A DNA stretch of 56,127 nt, taken from the NCBI GenBank assembly GCA_003214525.1, contig QCLN01000008.1:1-56127 (forward strand), in the 5' to 3' direction. The DNA is from Pelagibacteraceae bacterium AG-414-M23. Lineage in GTDB: Bacteria; Pseudomonadota; Alphaproteobacteria; Pelagibacterales; Pelagibacteraceae. This document shows, in pieces, positions 34,181-43,401 of this stretch. Under the pieces are notes generated by a model. That model saw only the letters and a program-made list of their open reading frames with translations. It had not been told where the DNA came from and searched no databases. Every line of letters starts with the position of its first letter. The first letter of the stretch is position 1. A program made the translations under genes and the position numbers.

Positions 34181-36403
34181 ATGGAAATTAAAAAAGTTGT
34201 AGTAATAGGATCAGGAACAATGGGAAGTGGTATTGCGGCTCATTTATGTAATGCTAATATTCCAGTAACATTGTTAGATTTAACTACAGAAATTAGTCAA
34301 AAAGCAAAAGATAGAATTCAAAAATCTAGACCACCACTTTTAATTGATAAAACAAAAATAGACAATATAAGAGTCGGAAATATTAATGATGATTTTGATG
34401 TAGTAAAAGATGCAGATTGGGTAGTTGAAGCTGTTGTTGAAAGAATAGACATTAAACATAATATTTATGAAAAAATTTTTAAATTTAGAAAATCAGGAGC
34501 AATTGTTTCCTCAAATACATCGTCAATACCTATAAAAATTTTATCTGAAAAATTATCAGATACAGAGAAAAGAGATTTTTGTATAACACACTTTTTTAAC
34601 CCTGTAAGGTACATGGGGTTACTAGAGATTGTAAAAAATGAAAATAATGATCTAGGTAAGATAAATTCTCTAAAAAAATTTTGTGAGCTAGAACTTGGTA
34701 AGGGCGCAATAATTTGCAATGATACTCCTGGATTTTTAGGAAACAGAATAGGTGTTTTTGCTATGCAAGTAGCGATGACAGAAGCGTTTAGGTTGAAATT
34801 GTCTATCGAAGAAGCCGATGCTGTTTTTGGAAGACCAATGGGCATTCCAAAAACAGGAGTATTCGGACTTTATGATCTTATAGGAATAGATTTAATGGCT
34901 GATGTTTTAAAAAGTTTTATAAAAGAGCTTCCAAAAAATGATCCATTTCAAGTAGTAGCAAAAGAAATCCCCTTAATTACAAAATTAATTAATACAGGGT
35001 ACACAGGAAGAAAAGGAAAAGGTGGATTTTATAGAATGAATAAGCAAAATAATCAGAAAATTTTAGAGGCAATCAACCTTGAGTCAGAAGAATATTCCGC
35101 AACAAAGAAAATTGACCTTGGTATTGAAACTGTAAATTTAAACGTATTGATCAATAGAAATGATAAATACGGTGAATATTCATGGTCGGTAATTTCAAAA
35201 ATTATAAAATATGCATCTTCTTTAGTTCCAGGTATTACAGATAAATTTAATGATATTGATGAAGCAATGAGACTTGGTTTTAACTGGGCAATGGGACCTT
35301 TTGAAATGTTAAAAGCAATTGGTGTTAAAAATTTCTTTAAACGTATTGATGCTTTTGAAAATAATAAATTCTTAGAAAATTTATCAAAAACAAAAAATGA
35401 AAATTTTTATGGGGAAAGGCAAAAGTATACAGATATTGAGACACTAGGAAAAATAAAACCAAAAGCTATAAAAGTTGATAAAAATAAATCGGCTGAAATT
35501 TATAGATTTAAAAATTTTAATATTGTTGAATTTACAACTAAAGCTTGTGCTTTAAATTATGATTCTATGGATGCATTGAAAAATGCAACAGACAAACCTT
35601 TAATAATTATTAATGAAAGTATGCAATTTTCTGCAGGTGTAAATTTAACTTACACAATGGATTTTGCAGACAAAGGTGATTTTAAATCAATTGAAAAATT
35701 TATTAAATATTTTCAAGAAACTTGCAAACATTTAAAATATTCAGATCATCCTGTAATATCTGCTCCATCAGGTTTAGTTTTAGGAGGGGGCGAAGAGGTG
35801 GCTATTCAATCAAATTTTGTTGTATCTCACACAAATATTGTGATGGGATTGGTTGAAACGGGAGTAGGTCTAGTACCAGCTGGTGGAGGATGCAAAGAAG
35901 TTTTATGGAGATGGTCACAAACACCTGAATCTAAAAAAGATCCAGACTATGCTCCTCTAGAAGTATTTAATATTATTGGTTATGCGAAAACAGCAACCTC
36001 TACTGTTGAGGCTGTACCACTTAAGTTTTTAAGACCAGAAGATAAAAAGGTAATGAATAGAAATAGTTTATTTGACGTTTCAAGAAAATTGATTGAAGAA
36101 AATAAAGATTTTATTCCTCCAAAAGAATGTAAATTTAATTTATCTGGAAAGCCTCTTAAAGAAAAAATGATAAAAATTTTGGAAAAATTATATAATGAAA
36201 AAGTTATTTTAGACCATGGTATGGAAGTTGGCAAAGAATTAGCTAATGTTTTAAGTGGCGGAAATACAAGTATAGATAAAACATTAACAGAAGATGATTT
36301 GTATAAATTAGAGCTCGAGTCATTTATGAGACTTATTGAAACAAAAGAAACTCAAGCTAGAATCAAACACACACTTGCAACAGGCAAACCATTAGTTAAC
36401 TAA
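34181..36403 (+). CDS. FadN-type bifunctional 3-hydroxyacyl-CoA dehydrogenase/enoyl-CoA hydratase
   Basis: A 740-aa fusion. N-terminal Rossmann domain (VVVIGSGTMGSGIAAHLC, residues 5-22), HCDH C-terminal domains (about 180-280 and 340-400), then a crotonase-like domain (about 460-640) with PSGLVLGGGEEVAIQSNFVV and ETGVGLVPAGGGCKE. The order dehydrogenase-then-hydratase is the FadN arrangement, inverse to E. coli FadB. It catalyses two steps of acyl-CoA beta-oxidation. It is 22 nt downstream of potC, so perhaps in the same transcript and handling an acyl-CoA derived from the imported compound; no thiolase is beside it. Its 3' end overlaps the convergent cyclophilin gene by 12 nt. Confidence 0.85.
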   Translation: MEIKKVVVIGSGTMGSGIAAHLCNANIPVTLLDLTTEISQKAKDRIQKSRPPLLIDKTKIDNIRVGNINDDFDVVKDADWVVEAVVERIDIKHNIYEKIFKFRKSGAIVSSNTSSIPIKILSEKLSDTEKRDFCITHFFNPVRYMGLLEIVKNENNDLGKINSLKKFCELELGKGAIICNDTPGFLGNRIGVFAMQVAMTEAFRLKLSIEEADAVFGRPMGIPKTGVFGLYDLIGIDLMADVLKSFIKELPKNDPFQVVAKEIPLITKLINTGYTGRKGKGGFYRMNKQNNQKILEAINLESEEYSATKKIDLGIETVNLNVLINRNDKYGEYSWSVISKIIKYASSLVPGITDKFNDIDEAMRLGFNWAMGPFEMLKAIGVKNFFKRIDAFENNKFLENLSKTKNENFYGERQKYTDIETLGKIKPKAIKVDKNKSAEIYRFKNFNIVEFTTKACALNYDSMDALKNATDKPLIIINESMQFSAGVNLTYTMDFADKGDFKSIEKFIKYFQETCKHLKYSDHPVISAPSGLVLGGGEEVAIQSNFVVSHTNIVMGLVETGVGLVPAGGGCKEVLWRWSQTPESKKDPDYAPLEVFNIIGYAKTATSTVEAVPLKFLRPEDKKVMNRNSLFDVSRKLIEENKDFIPPKECKFNLSGKPLKEKMIKILEKLYNEKVILDHGMEVGKELANVLSGGNTSIDKTLTEDDLYKLELESFMRLIETKETQARIKHTLATGKPLVN

Positions 36404-37039
36404 CATCTCAAAATTATTAATGAAATCAGGTCTTAAAACATATTCTGTCTTTTCACTATATTTAATTTTTTTCAGAACTTCCAAACCATAAATTACTTTT
36501 CCAACAGGCGTATATTCTCCTTCAAATAATGGTGCGTCTTGGAGAAGTATAAAAAATTGACTATCTTCAGTGTTTTTTTGATCTGTTCTAGCTAAAGCAA
36601 CTGTACCTATTTTAAAATCAAATTTATTTTTTAACTCTGATTTAATAGTTCCATATCCTGATTTGCCAGTTCCTATATATGCATAATTTAAATTATCTTT
36701 TTTACCAAATTCTAAATCACCTGCTTGGACAAGTACATTTTTTATAACTCTATGAAAGGCAACATTATTATATTCTCCAGATTTAATTAACATTTTAAAT
36801 CTATTCACAGATTTTGGTGAAATATTGGGATAGAGCTCTATTATAACATTTCCGCAATATGCATTCATCACTGCAATATTTTCTGGAATTTCAAAATTGA
36901 TTTTTTTTGGATCATAATTTTTTATAAATAAACATTTATTCTTCATCGATACGAAAGAACCAAAAAATACAATTGTTAAAACTATAACAAATACTAATAA
37001 AATCTTTTCAGATATTGTTTGTTTTAATTTTTTTACCAT
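36392..37039 (-). CDS. membrane-anchored cyclophilin-type peptidyl-prolyl isomerase
   Basis: A 215-aa protein with one N-terminal membrane anchor (about residues 14-33) and a cyclophilin domain (about 50-210). Catalytic-site segments include NVAFHRVIKN, IGTVALARTD and DSQFFILLQDAPLFEGEYTP. The domain is probably periplasmic and assists folding of exported proteins. It lies directly after the zincin gene with no spacer (adjacent stop and start). Confidence 0.88.
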   Translation of the reverse strand: MVKKLKQTISEKILLVFVIVLTIVFFGSFVSMKNKCLFIKNYDPKKINFEIPENIAVMNAYCGNVIIELYPNISPKSVNRFKMLIKSGEYNNVAFHRVIKNVLVQAGDLEFGKKDNLNYAYIGTGKSGYGTIKSELKNKFDFKIGTVALARTDQKNTEDSQFFILLQDAPLFEGEYTPVGKVIYGLEVLKKIKYSEKTEYVLRPDFINNFEMLVN

Positions 37040-37780
37040 TTAATTAAAATTAAAAGTTTCATCAATTTTTAATATATTTTTTTTTAAAAAAAGTATTTTT
37101 TTATTTAGAATTGAATCAATTTGAGCTTTGTTTTCTAATTTTTCTTTGTTAGTTATAATAAAGGAAAACACCTCCGCCATATCTTCAGACGGTGTCGACA
37201 TAGAGTATTCTGTCACAAAGCCTTTGCTTTCATTTAATAACAGTAAACCTAATTTATCTGTGCAAGTTGAACATTCAGCATATTTGAATTCTGGATTATT
37301 GAAATTTTTCCACTCTTCATTCGAAAATTTATTTTTATGACTATCATTTATCATATGAAATATTTCATGATGCAAAATTCTTTCAAAATGTTCTACATCA
37401 AATTTTATATCAATTACTAAAGTTTTCGTTTGTGAGTTCGGAACACCAGCGGCACTGATTTGGGATACTGAAAGCTTTTCACATAAAACAATATATTTAA
37501 GATTAATTTTATGTAAAAAAGCAGAGCTATATTTATTTAAATTTTTTTTAATTATAGGCATTTTTTTTTCAATATCTTCTTTACTAGAATTAAAGCATGA
37601 AACATTATTATCTTTTATTCCTACAGCAAAAGGTTTGGTCGCTTTTAAATATTTAAGGCCATTTATAGAGTTACTGCTATGTATTTCTAAGTTTGGTATT
37701 TTAATTAGGTAAAATATTGTGTTAGCATTAGCTGGTGCAATAAATATAAGAATTGATAGAATAATTTTTAAAAATTTCAT
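37040..37780 (-). CDS. exported putative zinc metallopeptidase (zincin, HEXXH)
   Basis: A 246-aa protein with Sec signal (MKFLKIILSILIFIAPANA). The zinc motif HEIFH lies at residues 138-142 and a candidate third ligand Glu about 60 residues later in SEDMAEVFSF (about 203). Two Cys in YAECSTCTDK may form a metal or disulfide site. The arrangement fits a gluzincin-like secreted peptidase, but I cannot name the family. It is divergent from speB with only 12 bp between the start codons. Confidence 0.65.
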   Translation of the reverse strand: MKFLKIILSILIFIAPANANTIFYLIKIPNLEIHSSNSINGLKYLKATKPFAVGIKDNNVSCFNSSKEDIEKKMPIIKKNLNKYSSAFLHKINLKYIVLCEKLSVSQISAAGVPNSQTKTLVIDIKFDVEHFERILHHEIFHMINDSHKNKFSNEEWKNFNNPEFKYAECSTCTDKLGLLLLNESKGFVTEYSMSTPSEDMAEVFSFIITNKEKLENKAQIDSILNKKILFLKKNILKIDETFNFN

Positions 37781-37792
37781 AAGTATATATAA

Positions 37793-38758
37793 ATGAAAAA
37801 ACAGAGAAATAAAAACCCTATACAGCCAGTTATTGGAACCAAAGTTCCGAGGTACGCTGGACCGAATACATTTGCAAGGTTGCCTGAGCTAAGAGATGTT
37901 GAGAGTTGCGATGTAGCTATAGTAGGAATTCCTTTTGATGCAGGAACAAGTTATAGACCGGGAGCGAGATTTGGACCTCAAAGTATTAGACAAGCTTCAA
38001 GACATTTAAGAACTAATTATCATCCAGATTACGACGCAGAACCTTTCAAAGTTCAACAAGTTGCTGATGCAGGAGATATAGCTTGTAATCCATTTAATAT
38101 TAATGAAGCAATTAAACAAATTGAAAAAGGTGCAACAGAATTATTAGAAAAAGTTGGAGGAATTATTAGCATGGGAGGTGATCACACGATTGCTTTTCCA
38201 TTGCTTAGATCAATAAATAAAATAAATAAAGGACCGGTTGCATTAGTTCATTTTGATGCGCACCTAGATACTTGGGACACTTATTTTGGCGCACCTTACA
38301 CACACGGCACACCATTTAGAAGAGCTAGAGAAGAAAATCTATTTTTAGATAATGCCTCAATGCACGTTGGTATAAGAGGCCCTCTCTATAGCAAAGACGA
38401 TCTAAAAAACGATGCAAGTTTTGGTTTTAAAATAATTCATTGCGATGAATTTCAAACCGAGGGTATTGATAAAATAGTTAAAAGAATTAAAGAAAGAGTG
38501 GGTGAAAATCCTTTATATCTTTCAATTGATATAGATGTATTGGATCCTGCCCACGCACCAGGAACAGGCACCCCTGAAATCGCAGGAATGACAACAAGAG
38601 AAATTGTAAATGTTTTAAGAGGACTTTCAGGCATGAATCTAATATCTGCAGATGTTGTTGAAGTTGCACCAGCATATGACCATGCAGAATTGACATCACT
38701 AGCTGCGGCAACAATAATTTATGAATTAACAAATTTATTTGCTAACAAAAAAAATTAA
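37793..38758 (+). CDS. speB: agmatinase-family ureohydrolase SpeB
   Basis: A 321-aa arginase/agmatinase-fold enzyme. All manganese-binding motifs are present: MGGDHTIAFP, HFDAHLDTWD and SIDIDVLDPAHAPGTGTPE. It hydrolyses a guanidino compound to urea and an amine; agmatine, guanidinobutyrate or guanidinopropionate are the usual substrates and are not distinguishable here. It is followed 14 nt later by an aldehyde dehydrogenase, which fits polyamine or guanidino-aldehyde catabolism with the upstream pot importer. Confidence 0.88.
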   Translation: MKKQRNKNPIQPVIGTKVPRYAGPNTFARLPELRDVESCDVAIVGIPFDAGTSYRPGARFGPQSIRQASRHLRTNYHPDYDAEPFKVQQVADAGDIACNPFNINEAIKQIEKGATELLEKVGGIISMGGDHTIAFPLLRSINKINKGPVALVHFDAHLDTWDTYFGAPYTHGTPFRRAREENLFLDNASMHVGIRGPLYSKDDLKNDASFGFKIIHCDEFQTEGIDKIVKRIKERVGENPLYLSIDIDVLDPAHAPGTGTPEIAGMTTREIVNVLRGLSGMNLISADVVEVAPAYDHAELTSLAAATIIYELTNLFANKKN

Positions 38759-38772
38759 TATAGATTTAAAAT

Positions 38773-40206
38773 ATGTTAGATAAAAAAAACTTTTATATAA
38801 ATGGTGAATGGGTTTCTCCAATTGAACCAAAAAGTTTTAAAGTTATAGATCCATCAAATGAAGAACCTTGTGCTGAAATATCACTTGGGGGAAAAAAAGA
38901 TGTAGATAATGCAGTTAGTGCTGCAAAAAAAGCTTTTGAAACATGGGCTTTTTCAAAAAAAGAAGAAAGATTAGAATTGTTAGAAAAATTGTACGTTGTT
39001 TATAAAAAACGATGGGCAGAAATGGCAAAACTTATCTCTACAGAGATGGGGGCTCCTATGAAATTTTCTACTGAAATGCAAGCCGCGACAGGAGCAAGTC
39101 ACATCAAATCTTTTAAAAATATATTAAAAGATTTTAAATTTGAAAAAGATTTAGGTGAAGAAAAAAATAACCAGAAATTACTGTATGAGCCAAAAGGAGT
39201 ATGTGCATTAATCACACCTTGGAATTGGCCAATTAATCAAGTCAATTTAAAAGTGATACCTGCGTTAGCTTCAGCTTGTACTGTAGTTTTGAAACCATCT
39301 GAAGTCGCACCTTTGTCATCCATGCTACTTGCAGAAATGATTGATGAAGTAAAGTTCCCAGCGGGAGTTTTTAATTTAGTAAATGGTGATGGAGCTGTAA
39401 CAGGAGATGCTTTAACAAGTCATCCAGATATTAATATGATATCTTTTACTGGATCCACTAGAGCTGGTGCACTAATTTCTCAAAATGCTGCAAAAGATTT
39501 TAAACGAATAAGTTTAGAATTAGGAGGAAAAGGAGCAAATATAATTTTTCAAGATGCCGACTCAGAAGCTGTGGCAAGAGGAGTTTTAAGGTGTTTTAGA
39601 AATTCGGGGCAGTCATGTAATGCGCCAACAAGAATGCTAGTAGAAAAATCAATTTACAACGAAACTGTAGAAAAAGTAAAAGAATTAGCAAATAATACAA
39701 AAGTAGATTCCCCAGCAAAAGATGGCGACCATATTGGGCCAGTAGTTTCTGAAATACAATTTAATAAAATTCAAAATTTGATTCAAAAAGGAATAGATGA
39801 AGGTGCAAAACTAATTGCCGGAGGCACTGGAAAACCAAAAGGTTTAGAAAAAGGCTATTATGTAAAACCAACCGTTTTTGCAGATGTAAATAATCAGATG
39901 GAGATTGCTAGAACTGAAATTTTTGGTCCTGTACTATCCATAATTCCATTTGAAAATGAAGATGAAGCTATTTCAATAGCTAATGATACTCCATATGGAT
40001 TAACAAATTATATTCAAACGCAAGATAAAGAGAAAGTTAAAAGAGTCGCAAGAAAACTTAGATCAGGAATGGTAGACGTAAATGGAGTTGGTATAGCTGT
40101 AAGTTCACCATTTGGTGGATATAAACATTCAGGCATTGGTAGAGAAGCTGGAACCGAAGGTTTAATAGAGTTTTTAGAAGTAAAAACAGTTGGTGGATGG
40201 AGTTAG
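38773..40206 (+). CDS. NAD(P)-dependent aldehyde dehydrogenase
   Basis: A 477-aa ALDH-family enzyme. The base Glu is in SLELGGKGANIIFQDAD (about residue 250) and the catalytic Cys in RNSGQSCNAPTR (about 283). TPWNWPINQ is the cofactor segment. It is 14 nt downstream of speB, suggesting oxidation of an amino- or guanidino-aldehyde to the acid. It differs clearly from the ALDH of the LLM operon (493 aa, different Cys context). Confidence 0.87.
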   Translation: MLDKKNFYINGEWVSPIEPKSFKVIDPSNEEPCAEISLGGKKDVDNAVSAAKKAFETWAFSKKEERLELLEKLYVVYKKRWAEMAKLISTEMGAPMKFSTEMQAATGASHIKSFKNILKDFKFEKDLGEEKNNQKLLYEPKGVCALITPWNWPINQVNLKVIPALASACTVVLKPSEVAPLSSMLLAEMIDEVKFPAGVFNLVNGDGAVTGDALTSHPDINMISFTGSTRAGALISQNAAKDFKRISLELGGKGANIIFQDADSEAVARGVLRCFRNSGQSCNAPTRMLVEKSIYNETVEKVKELANNTKVDSPAKDGDHIGPVVSEIQFNKIQNLIQKGIDEGAKLIAGGTGKPKGLEKGYYVKPTVFADVNNQMEIARTEIFGPVLSIIPFENEDEAISIANDTPYGLTNYIQTQDKEKVKRVARKLRSGMVDVNGVGIAVSSPFGGYKHSGIGREAGTEGLIEFLEVKTVGGWS

Positions 40207-40303
40207 TTTAAAATAATTATATTTCTGTGCAATTTGGGTTTTATTTTTATTATATTTCAAGTATTTTTAACCATTCAAAATAAATCCTTTACTTTACCGT
40301 GCA

Positions 40304-40335
40304 ACTAAATAGTGTTTTATCAAATAAAAGGAGGG
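40304..40335 (+). promoter_or_regulatory. palindromic ACTA-AA-TAGT element and strong ribosome binding site before the NCS1 permease
   Basis: ACTAAATAGT (40304-40313) is a perfect 4-2-4 palindrome located 26 nt before the start. The identical 10-mer occurs at the same distance upstream of amtB (54277-54286). AAGGAGGG (40328-40335) decides the start at ATG 40339 over the upstream in-frame ATG 40312. The operator role is inference. Confidence 0.45.
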
Positions 40336-40338
40336 AGA

Positions 40339-41793
40339 ATGGCAAAATCTTCAAAATTGTATAATAAAGATCTAGCCCCAACCCCAAGTAGGGATAAAAA
40401 ATGGGGATGGTTTGAAATCTTTAACGTGTGGGCTAACGATGTTCAGAGTTTATTTGGATATACTTTAGCTGCTTCACTATTTTTAGCTTCAGGCTTAAAT
40501 GGTTGGGCAGTTATGCTTGCGTTAGTTCTTGCAGGTTTTTTTATAATGTGGCTCGTAAACCTTTCAGGAAAACCAAGTGTTAAACATGGTATTCCATACC
40601 CTGTATTTGCAAGAGTCAGTATGGGTGTATTTGGAGCAAACTTCCCAGCAATGGCTCGGGGAATTGTTGCAATGTTTTGGTACGGTGCACAAACTTTCGC
40701 AGCTTCAACTGCAGTTGCGCTATTAATAACAGGTTTAACTGGAATAGAAGGTGAACCAATGCTTCTTGGAATGTCAGGAGTAATGTGGATTTCATTTATA
40801 TTTGTATCAGTTTTCCAAGTTTATTTGTTCTGGCAAGGAATAGATTTAGTCAGAAGATTTTTAAACTTTGCTGGTCCAGCAGTTTATGTTGTAATGATTG
40901 TTTTAATGATTGCAATATGGGCTAAAGCTGGTGGAGGATTGCTATCAGAGGTTGGAAATATATTTTCTGGAGGAGAAAGATCAGGTGGTTTTGAAGGATT
41001 AGGATCATTTGGAGCTTTCATGGCAGTATTTTCGATTATGGTAGGGTACTTTGCGGCAGTTGTGATTAACTTTGGTGACTTCGCTAGATTTGTTAAAAAT
41101 GAGAATGAAATGAAAAAAGGAAATTTATGGGGCCTAGTAGGTAACGTTGTTTTCTTCTCATTCATTACTTTAATGATTACTGGCGGAACAATTGCTATAT
41201 TTGGTGAGTATATTGCTTCACCAACTGATATGGTTGCAAAAGTAGATAATTTACTACTTACAATCATTGCTGCATTTGCATTTTTTGCAGCAACTGTTGG
41301 TATAAACATGGTTGCAAACTTTGTACCACCTGCATATGACTTAGCTAATTTAATACCAAGCAAAATTAATTTCAAAATAGGTGGATTAATTACTGCGGTA
41401 TTTGGTTTTATAATTGGTGGTTTATGGGTATCAACGATTACTAAGATGGGACTATTCCCATTTGTAAACACGCTAGGCGCAATATTAGCTCCAGTGTTTG
41501 GTATAATGATTACTGACTACTACATCATTAAGAAGCAAAAAATTAATGTAAACGATCTTTTCTCAGACAGTAAAAGCGGAAAATATTACTACAACGACGG
41601 ATTCAATGGTAAGGGAATGTTAGCTTGGGTGCTATCAGGATACATTGCTGTTGGAACAGTTTGGCCAAATATTTTAGTATTTGGTTTAGACGATTTCTTT
41701 GCTAACCTTGGTGGTGGAGGAGGATATGCTTGGATGATCGGTGCTGCTTTAGGCGCTGTAATTCACCTAGCAATATCTAATAGAGGCAAATAA
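40339..41793 (+). CDS. NCS1-family nucleobase/cation symporter (CodB/allantoin/thiamine type)
   Basis: A 484-aa membrane protein with about twelve helices. NCS1 features are the N-terminal WGWFEIFNVWANDVQS and the conserved region RGIVAMFWYGAQTFAAS (about residues 102-118). The family imports cytosine, uracil, purines, allantoin, hydantoins or thiamine with Na+ or H+. The start was moved from ATG 40312 to ATG 40339 on ribosome-binding-site evidence. It is flanked by a hairpin terminator and separated from the aldehyde dehydrogenase by 132 bp, so it is probably transcribed on its own. The substrate is open. Confidence 0.85.
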   Translation: MAKSSKLYNKDLAPTPSRDKKWGWFEIFNVWANDVQSLFGYTLAASLFLASGLNGWAVMLALVLAGFFIMWLVNLSGKPSVKHGIPYPVFARVSMGVFGANFPAMARGIVAMFWYGAQTFAASTAVALLITGLTGIEGEPMLLGMSGVMWISFIFVSVFQVYLFWQGIDLVRRFLNFAGPAVYVVMIVLMIAIWAKAGGGLLSEVGNIFSGGERSGGFEGLGSFGAFMAVFSIMVGYFAAVVINFGDFARFVKNENEMKKGNLWGLVGNVVFFSFITLMITGGTIAIFGEYIASPTDMVAKVDNLLLTIIAAFAFFAATVGINMVANFVPPAYDLANLIPSKINFKIGGLITAVFGFIIGGLWVSTITKMGLFPFVNTLGAILAPVFGIMITDYYIIKKQKINVNDLFSDSKSGKYYYNDGFNGKGMLAWVLSGYIAVGTVWPNILVFGLDDFFANLGGGGGYAWMIGAALGAVIHLAISNRGK

Positions 41794-41819
41794 ATAACTT
41801 TTTTATAGGTTAATATAAT

Positions 41820-41856
41820 ATCCTGTCACGTTTAACACGTGGCAGGATTTTTTTTT
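41820..41856 (+). terminator. intrinsic terminator after the NCS1 permease
   Basis: 12-bp stem (41820-41831 with 41837-41848, one G-U pair, core CCTGTCACG) and nine T (41848-41856). It abuts the stop codon of the convergent argE-like gene. Confidence 0.9.
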
Positions 41857-43033
41857 ACATTATCGATTTATCTTTTACTCCATCAAGAAACGATAAACAT
41901 TTTTTGATTTCATTAAGTTCAATAAATTCATCAATTTTATGCGCTTGATCAATTGATCCTGGGCCACAAACTACAGTGCTAATTCCTAATTCTTGAAAGA
42001 GACCAGCTTCAGTTCCAAACGAAACTACTTCTCGAGAATTATCCCCGGTTATGCTTGTAACAAATTCACAGGCCTCAGAATCATTTATTCTATTAAAACC
42101 AATAACTTCACCTATGGTTTCCTTTCGAATATTTGAATTAGGAAAAACTTTTTTCATTTCTGGTAATAGAGTTTCATTTACAAATTTATCAATTTCTTTT
42201 GTAACGAAAATTGCATCTTCTTTAACTACAGGCCTAGTTTCCCATTCAACTTTACATTTGTCAGCAATAACATTATGGGCTATTCCTCCTGAAATTCCAC
42301 CAACAGACAGAGTTGAATGAGGAGGATCAAAAATGCAATCCTTAGGTCCTCTCTTTATTAATTCTTGTCTTAATTCTAAAAGCTTATTTATATATCTTGT
42401 TGAATACTCTATCGCATTTACTCCTTTATGAGGTTGAGAGCTATGTCCAGCTAAACCTTCAAAGTGAATTGTGTATTCGTTCATACCTTTGTGTGCATCT
42501 ATAATTTTCATTTTTGTTGGTTCTCCAATTATGCAAATACCTTCTTGAATATTTCTTTTTTTTAATTCTTTGATCAACAGTGGTGCACCAATACAGGCTG
42601 TTTCTTCATCAAATGTAAATGAAAAATGAATATTTCTATCTAAATTTGCAGAGGAAAGTTTTGGAACATAGGCAAGCGTACAAGCAATAAATCCCTTCAT
42701 GTCACATGAACCTCGTCCATAAAGTTTATCTCCTTTTATTGTTGCAACAAATGGATCTGTCGACCATCCTTTTGAAACCGGAACAACATCTGTGTGTCCT
42801 GATAAAATTATAGGTTTTTTCCCATTAGTTTTTTTAGCTTTTATAGTGCCAAAAAGATTTACTCTTTCTTTATTATCGTCGAAAACACGGAATGTTGAAA
42901 CTCCATTTTCTTTTAAAATAGCATCGCAATAGTCAATCAGTGGACCATTTTCTTTTCCAGATATTGTTTTAAAACCTATCAAGTCACTTAAAATCTTGAT
43001 TGATTTTTTATATAAATTGCTTTCTATACTCAT
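41855..43033 (-). CDS. argE: ArgE-type M20 deacylase (acetylornithine deacetylase family)
   Basis: A 392-aa M20 metallopeptidase-family amidohydrolase. The metal ligands lie in ILSGHTDVVPVS (His), GRGSCDMKGF (Asp), TFDEETACIGAP (Glu-Glu) and near the C-terminus in IDQAHKIDEFIE (His). The dimerisation domain (about 175-285) includes EGLAGHSSQPHKGVNAIEY. ArgE deacetylates N-acetylornithine, but relatives act on other N-acyl amino acids; the location beside nitrogen-scavenging genes leaves a catabolic role open. Confidence 0.82.
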   Translation of the reverse strand: MSIESNLYKKSIKILSDLIGFKTISGKENGPLIDYCDAILKENGVSTFRVFDDNKERVNLFGTIKAKKTNGKKPIILSGHTDVVPVSKGWSTDPFVATIKGDKLYGRGSCDMKGFIACTLAYVPKLSSANLDRNIHFSFTFDEETACIGAPLLIKELKKRNIQEGICIIGEPTKMKIIDAHKGMNEYTIHFEGLAGHSSQPHKGVNAIEYSTRYINKLLELRQELIKRGPKDCIFDPPHSTLSVGGISGGIAHNVIADKCKVEWETRPVVKEDAIFVTKEIDKFVNETLLPEMKKVFPNSNIRKETIGEVIGFNRINDSEACEFVTSITGDNSREVVSFGTEAGLFQELGISTVVCGPGSIDQAHKIDEFIELNEIKKCLSFLDGVKDKSIM

Positions 43034-43056
43034 AAACTTAATTATATATTATTATT

Positions 43057-43398
43057 ATGAAAGAACAAATAACCTACGATATTTTTGACAAAGTAGATAT
43101 AAGATTAGGAACTGTCTTAAGTGTTAAAAAAAACGAAAAAGCAAGAAAACCTTCTCTAATTGTTGAGGTTGATTTTGGTAAAGAAATAGGAATCAAACAA
43201 TCTTCAGCTCAGATAACTCATTACTACAATGAGGCAAACCTTGTAGGTAAACAAGTAATTGGAATTTGTAATTTTCCAGAAAAAAATATAGCAGGAATTA
43301 AATCACAAGTATTAATTTTAGGTTCTATAGACAAAGAAGGAAAAGTTACATTAGTTCATCCTTCTCAAGAATCGGAAAATGGTTTACCAATAGCATAA
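43057..43398 (+). CDS. csaA: CsaA-like tRNA-binding-domain protein
   Basis: A 113-aa OB-fold protein of the EMAPII/CsaA type. The motif FDKVDIRLGTVL opens the fold; KQSSAQITHYY and VIGICNFPEKNIAGIKSQ complete the pattern. CsaA is a homodimeric tRNA-binding protein with proposed chaperone activity. It begins 23 nt after the divergent argE start. Confidence 0.85.
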   Translation: MKEQITYDIFDKVDIRLGTVLSVKKNEKARKPSLIVEVDFGKEIGIKQSSAQITHYYNEANLVGKQVIGICNFPEKNIAGIKSQVLILGSIDKEGKVTLVHPSQESENGLPIA

Positions 43399-43401
43399 AT
43401 T

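Noticed and set aside
40884-41471. 195-aa open frame on the minus strand inside the NCS1 permease gene
   Set aside because: Antisense shadow of a strongly recognisable membrane protein; no ribosome binding site and composition reflects the complementary hydrophobic codons.
41820-41856. The hairpin after the NCS1 permease as a bidirectional terminator
   Set aside because: On the minus strand it is followed by mixed A/T rather than a T-run, so only plus-strand termination is supported.
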